The position numbers and the translations under genes were made by a program. Positions 7,020 through 7,887 of a DNA stretch of 7,887 bases are shown piece after piece (position 1 is the stretch's first letter; each line of letters begins with the position of its first letter). This DNA is from Chitinophaga pinensis (lineage in GTDB: Bacteria > Bacteroidota > Bacteroidia > Chitinophagales > Chitinophagaceae). The stretch covers positions 1 to 7,887 of the forward strand of contig CAMCBE010000084.1 of assembly GCA_945872805.1 (NCBI GenBank). The letters run 5' to 3'. The notes below the pieces were generated by a model that was not told the origin of the DNA, did not search any database, and was given only the letters and a program-made list of their open reading frames with translations.

Positions 7020-7887
7020 ATGCAAAAAAAGATTAAGGCAGCGCTGATTTCGGTTTTTTATAAAGATGGACTTGAACCCCTTGTTCGTTTGCTTAGTGAA
7101 CAACAAGTAGTGATATACTCAACCGGTGGCACCCAAGATTTTATAGAAAAATTAGGCATCGAATGTGTTCCTGTTGAATCAGTCACCGATTATCCATCAA
7201 TTTTAGGAGGAAGGGTTAAAACACTGCATCCCAAAGTTTTTGGAGGGATTTTGGCGAGAAGATCTGTAGAACAAGATTTAATTGAAATGAAGGAATATGA
7301 AATTCCTGAAATTGATTTGGTAGTGGTCGACTTATATCCATTTGAAGAAACGCTTGCCCAAACGAATGAAGAGAAAAAAATTATTGAAAAAATCGATATT
7401 GGAGGACCCTCTATGATTCGTGCTGCAGCTAAAAACTTCAGCGACTTGGTGGTAGTTGCATCAAAAGCAGACTACCAGGCTATCATAGAATTACTGAAAG
7501 CACAAGATGGCACAACAACATTAGAACAACGTAAATCATATGCTGCAAAGGCATTTGGCATTGTTGCACACTATGATATTGCTATTTCAACGTATTTCAA
7601 TCCTGGCTATGCATCCGAATTCATATACGGAGAAGGTACGATGCAAGCTATACGTTACGGAGAAAACCCTCACCAAAAAGGAGTTTTCTACGGAAAGCTA
7701 AATGAACTCTTTCATCAGGTGAATGGAAAGGAATTATCATACAATAATTTAGTTGATGTTGATGCTGCAATTCAACTTATTCATGAATTCAACGGTGAAC
7801 CTGAAGTAACTTTTGCCATCATTAAACATACCAATGTATGTGGTATTTCCACTAGATCATCTGTTACAAAAGCCTGGAAAGATGCAT
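7020..7887 (+). CDS. purH: Bifunctional AICAR formyltransferase/IMP cyclohydrolase PurH, N-terminal 289 codons (3' truncated by window edge)
   Basis: The frame opens at the ATG at 7020 and stays open to the window end, covering about 57% of a usual PurH of roughly 510 residues. PurH carries out the last two steps of IMP synthesis: formylation of AICAR with 10-formyl-tetrahydrofolate, then ring closure. The N-terminal IMP cyclohydrolase (MGS-like) domain shows STGGT (34-38), GGRVKTLHPKVFGGIL (63-78), DLYPF (104-108) and IGGPSMIRAAAKN (127-139). The formyltransferase domain begins with RYGENPHQ (212-219), LSYNN (239-243) and KHTNVCG (269-275), which includes the catalytic Lys-His pair (K269, H270). 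The start is chosen because it gives the standard N-terminus (KKIKAALISVFYKDGL) directly. It has an A-rich leader without a Shine-Dalgarno sequence. The gene sits 33 bases after comEC with no terminator between them, so it may be read from the same transcript, though its own promoter is possible. Confidence 0.97.
   Translation, partial: MQKKIKAALISVFYKDGLEPLVRLLSEQQVVIYSTGGTQDFIEKLGIECVPVESVTDYPSILGGRVKTLHPKVFGGILARRSVEQDLIEMKEYEIPEIDLVVVDLYPFEETLAQTNEEKKIIEKIDIGGPSMIRAAAKNFSDLVVVASKADYQAIIELLKAQDGTTTLEQRKSYAAKAFGIVAHYDIAISTYFNPGYASEFIYGEGTMQAIRYGENPHQKGVFYGKLNELFHQVNGKELSYNNLVDVDAAIQLIHEFNGEPEVTFAIIKHTNVCGISTRSSVTKAWKDA

Overview
The window comes from an AT-rich bacterial chromosome, most likely a member of the Bacteroidota (Cytophagia/Chitinophagia-like). 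Four things point there: the large outer-membrane protein that joins a degenerate peptidase-like domain, a TolB-like propeller and an Omp85-like barrel; the short ComEC with no active metallo-beta-lactamase tail; the flippase sequence type; and the lack of Shine-Dalgarno sequences in front of the starts. No mobile element, CRISPR array, tRNA or rRNA was seen. Almost all of the window is coding, and the longest gene-free stretch is 222 bases.

Layout. Bases 1-625 (+) hold the C-terminal part of a polysaccharide/lipopolysaccharide flippase-type membrane protein whose start lies upstream. It converges on an MBL-fold (glyoxalase II/YcbL-like) hydrolase at 622-1269 (-), and both stop codons lie in a single TTAA. 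A 95-base divergent spacer (1270-1364) carries a perfect 8+2+8 inverted repeat. Next is the 1120-residue outer-membrane protein at 1365-4727 (+). A 222-base non-coding gap with several small palindromes follows. Then come comEC at 4950-6986 (+) and, 33 bases later, purH from 7020 (+), which runs off the right edge after 289 codons.

The genes do not form one obvious pathway. They cover envelope polysaccharide export, a small-molecule hydrolase, an envelope protein of unknown exact role, DNA uptake and purine synthesis. The least understood is the 1120-residue protein: its architecture can be read from the sequence but its function cannot. The short comEC-purH gap suggests co-transcription. I see no convincing multi-gene novel system here, and most of the window looks like ordinary core-genome Bacteroidota content.
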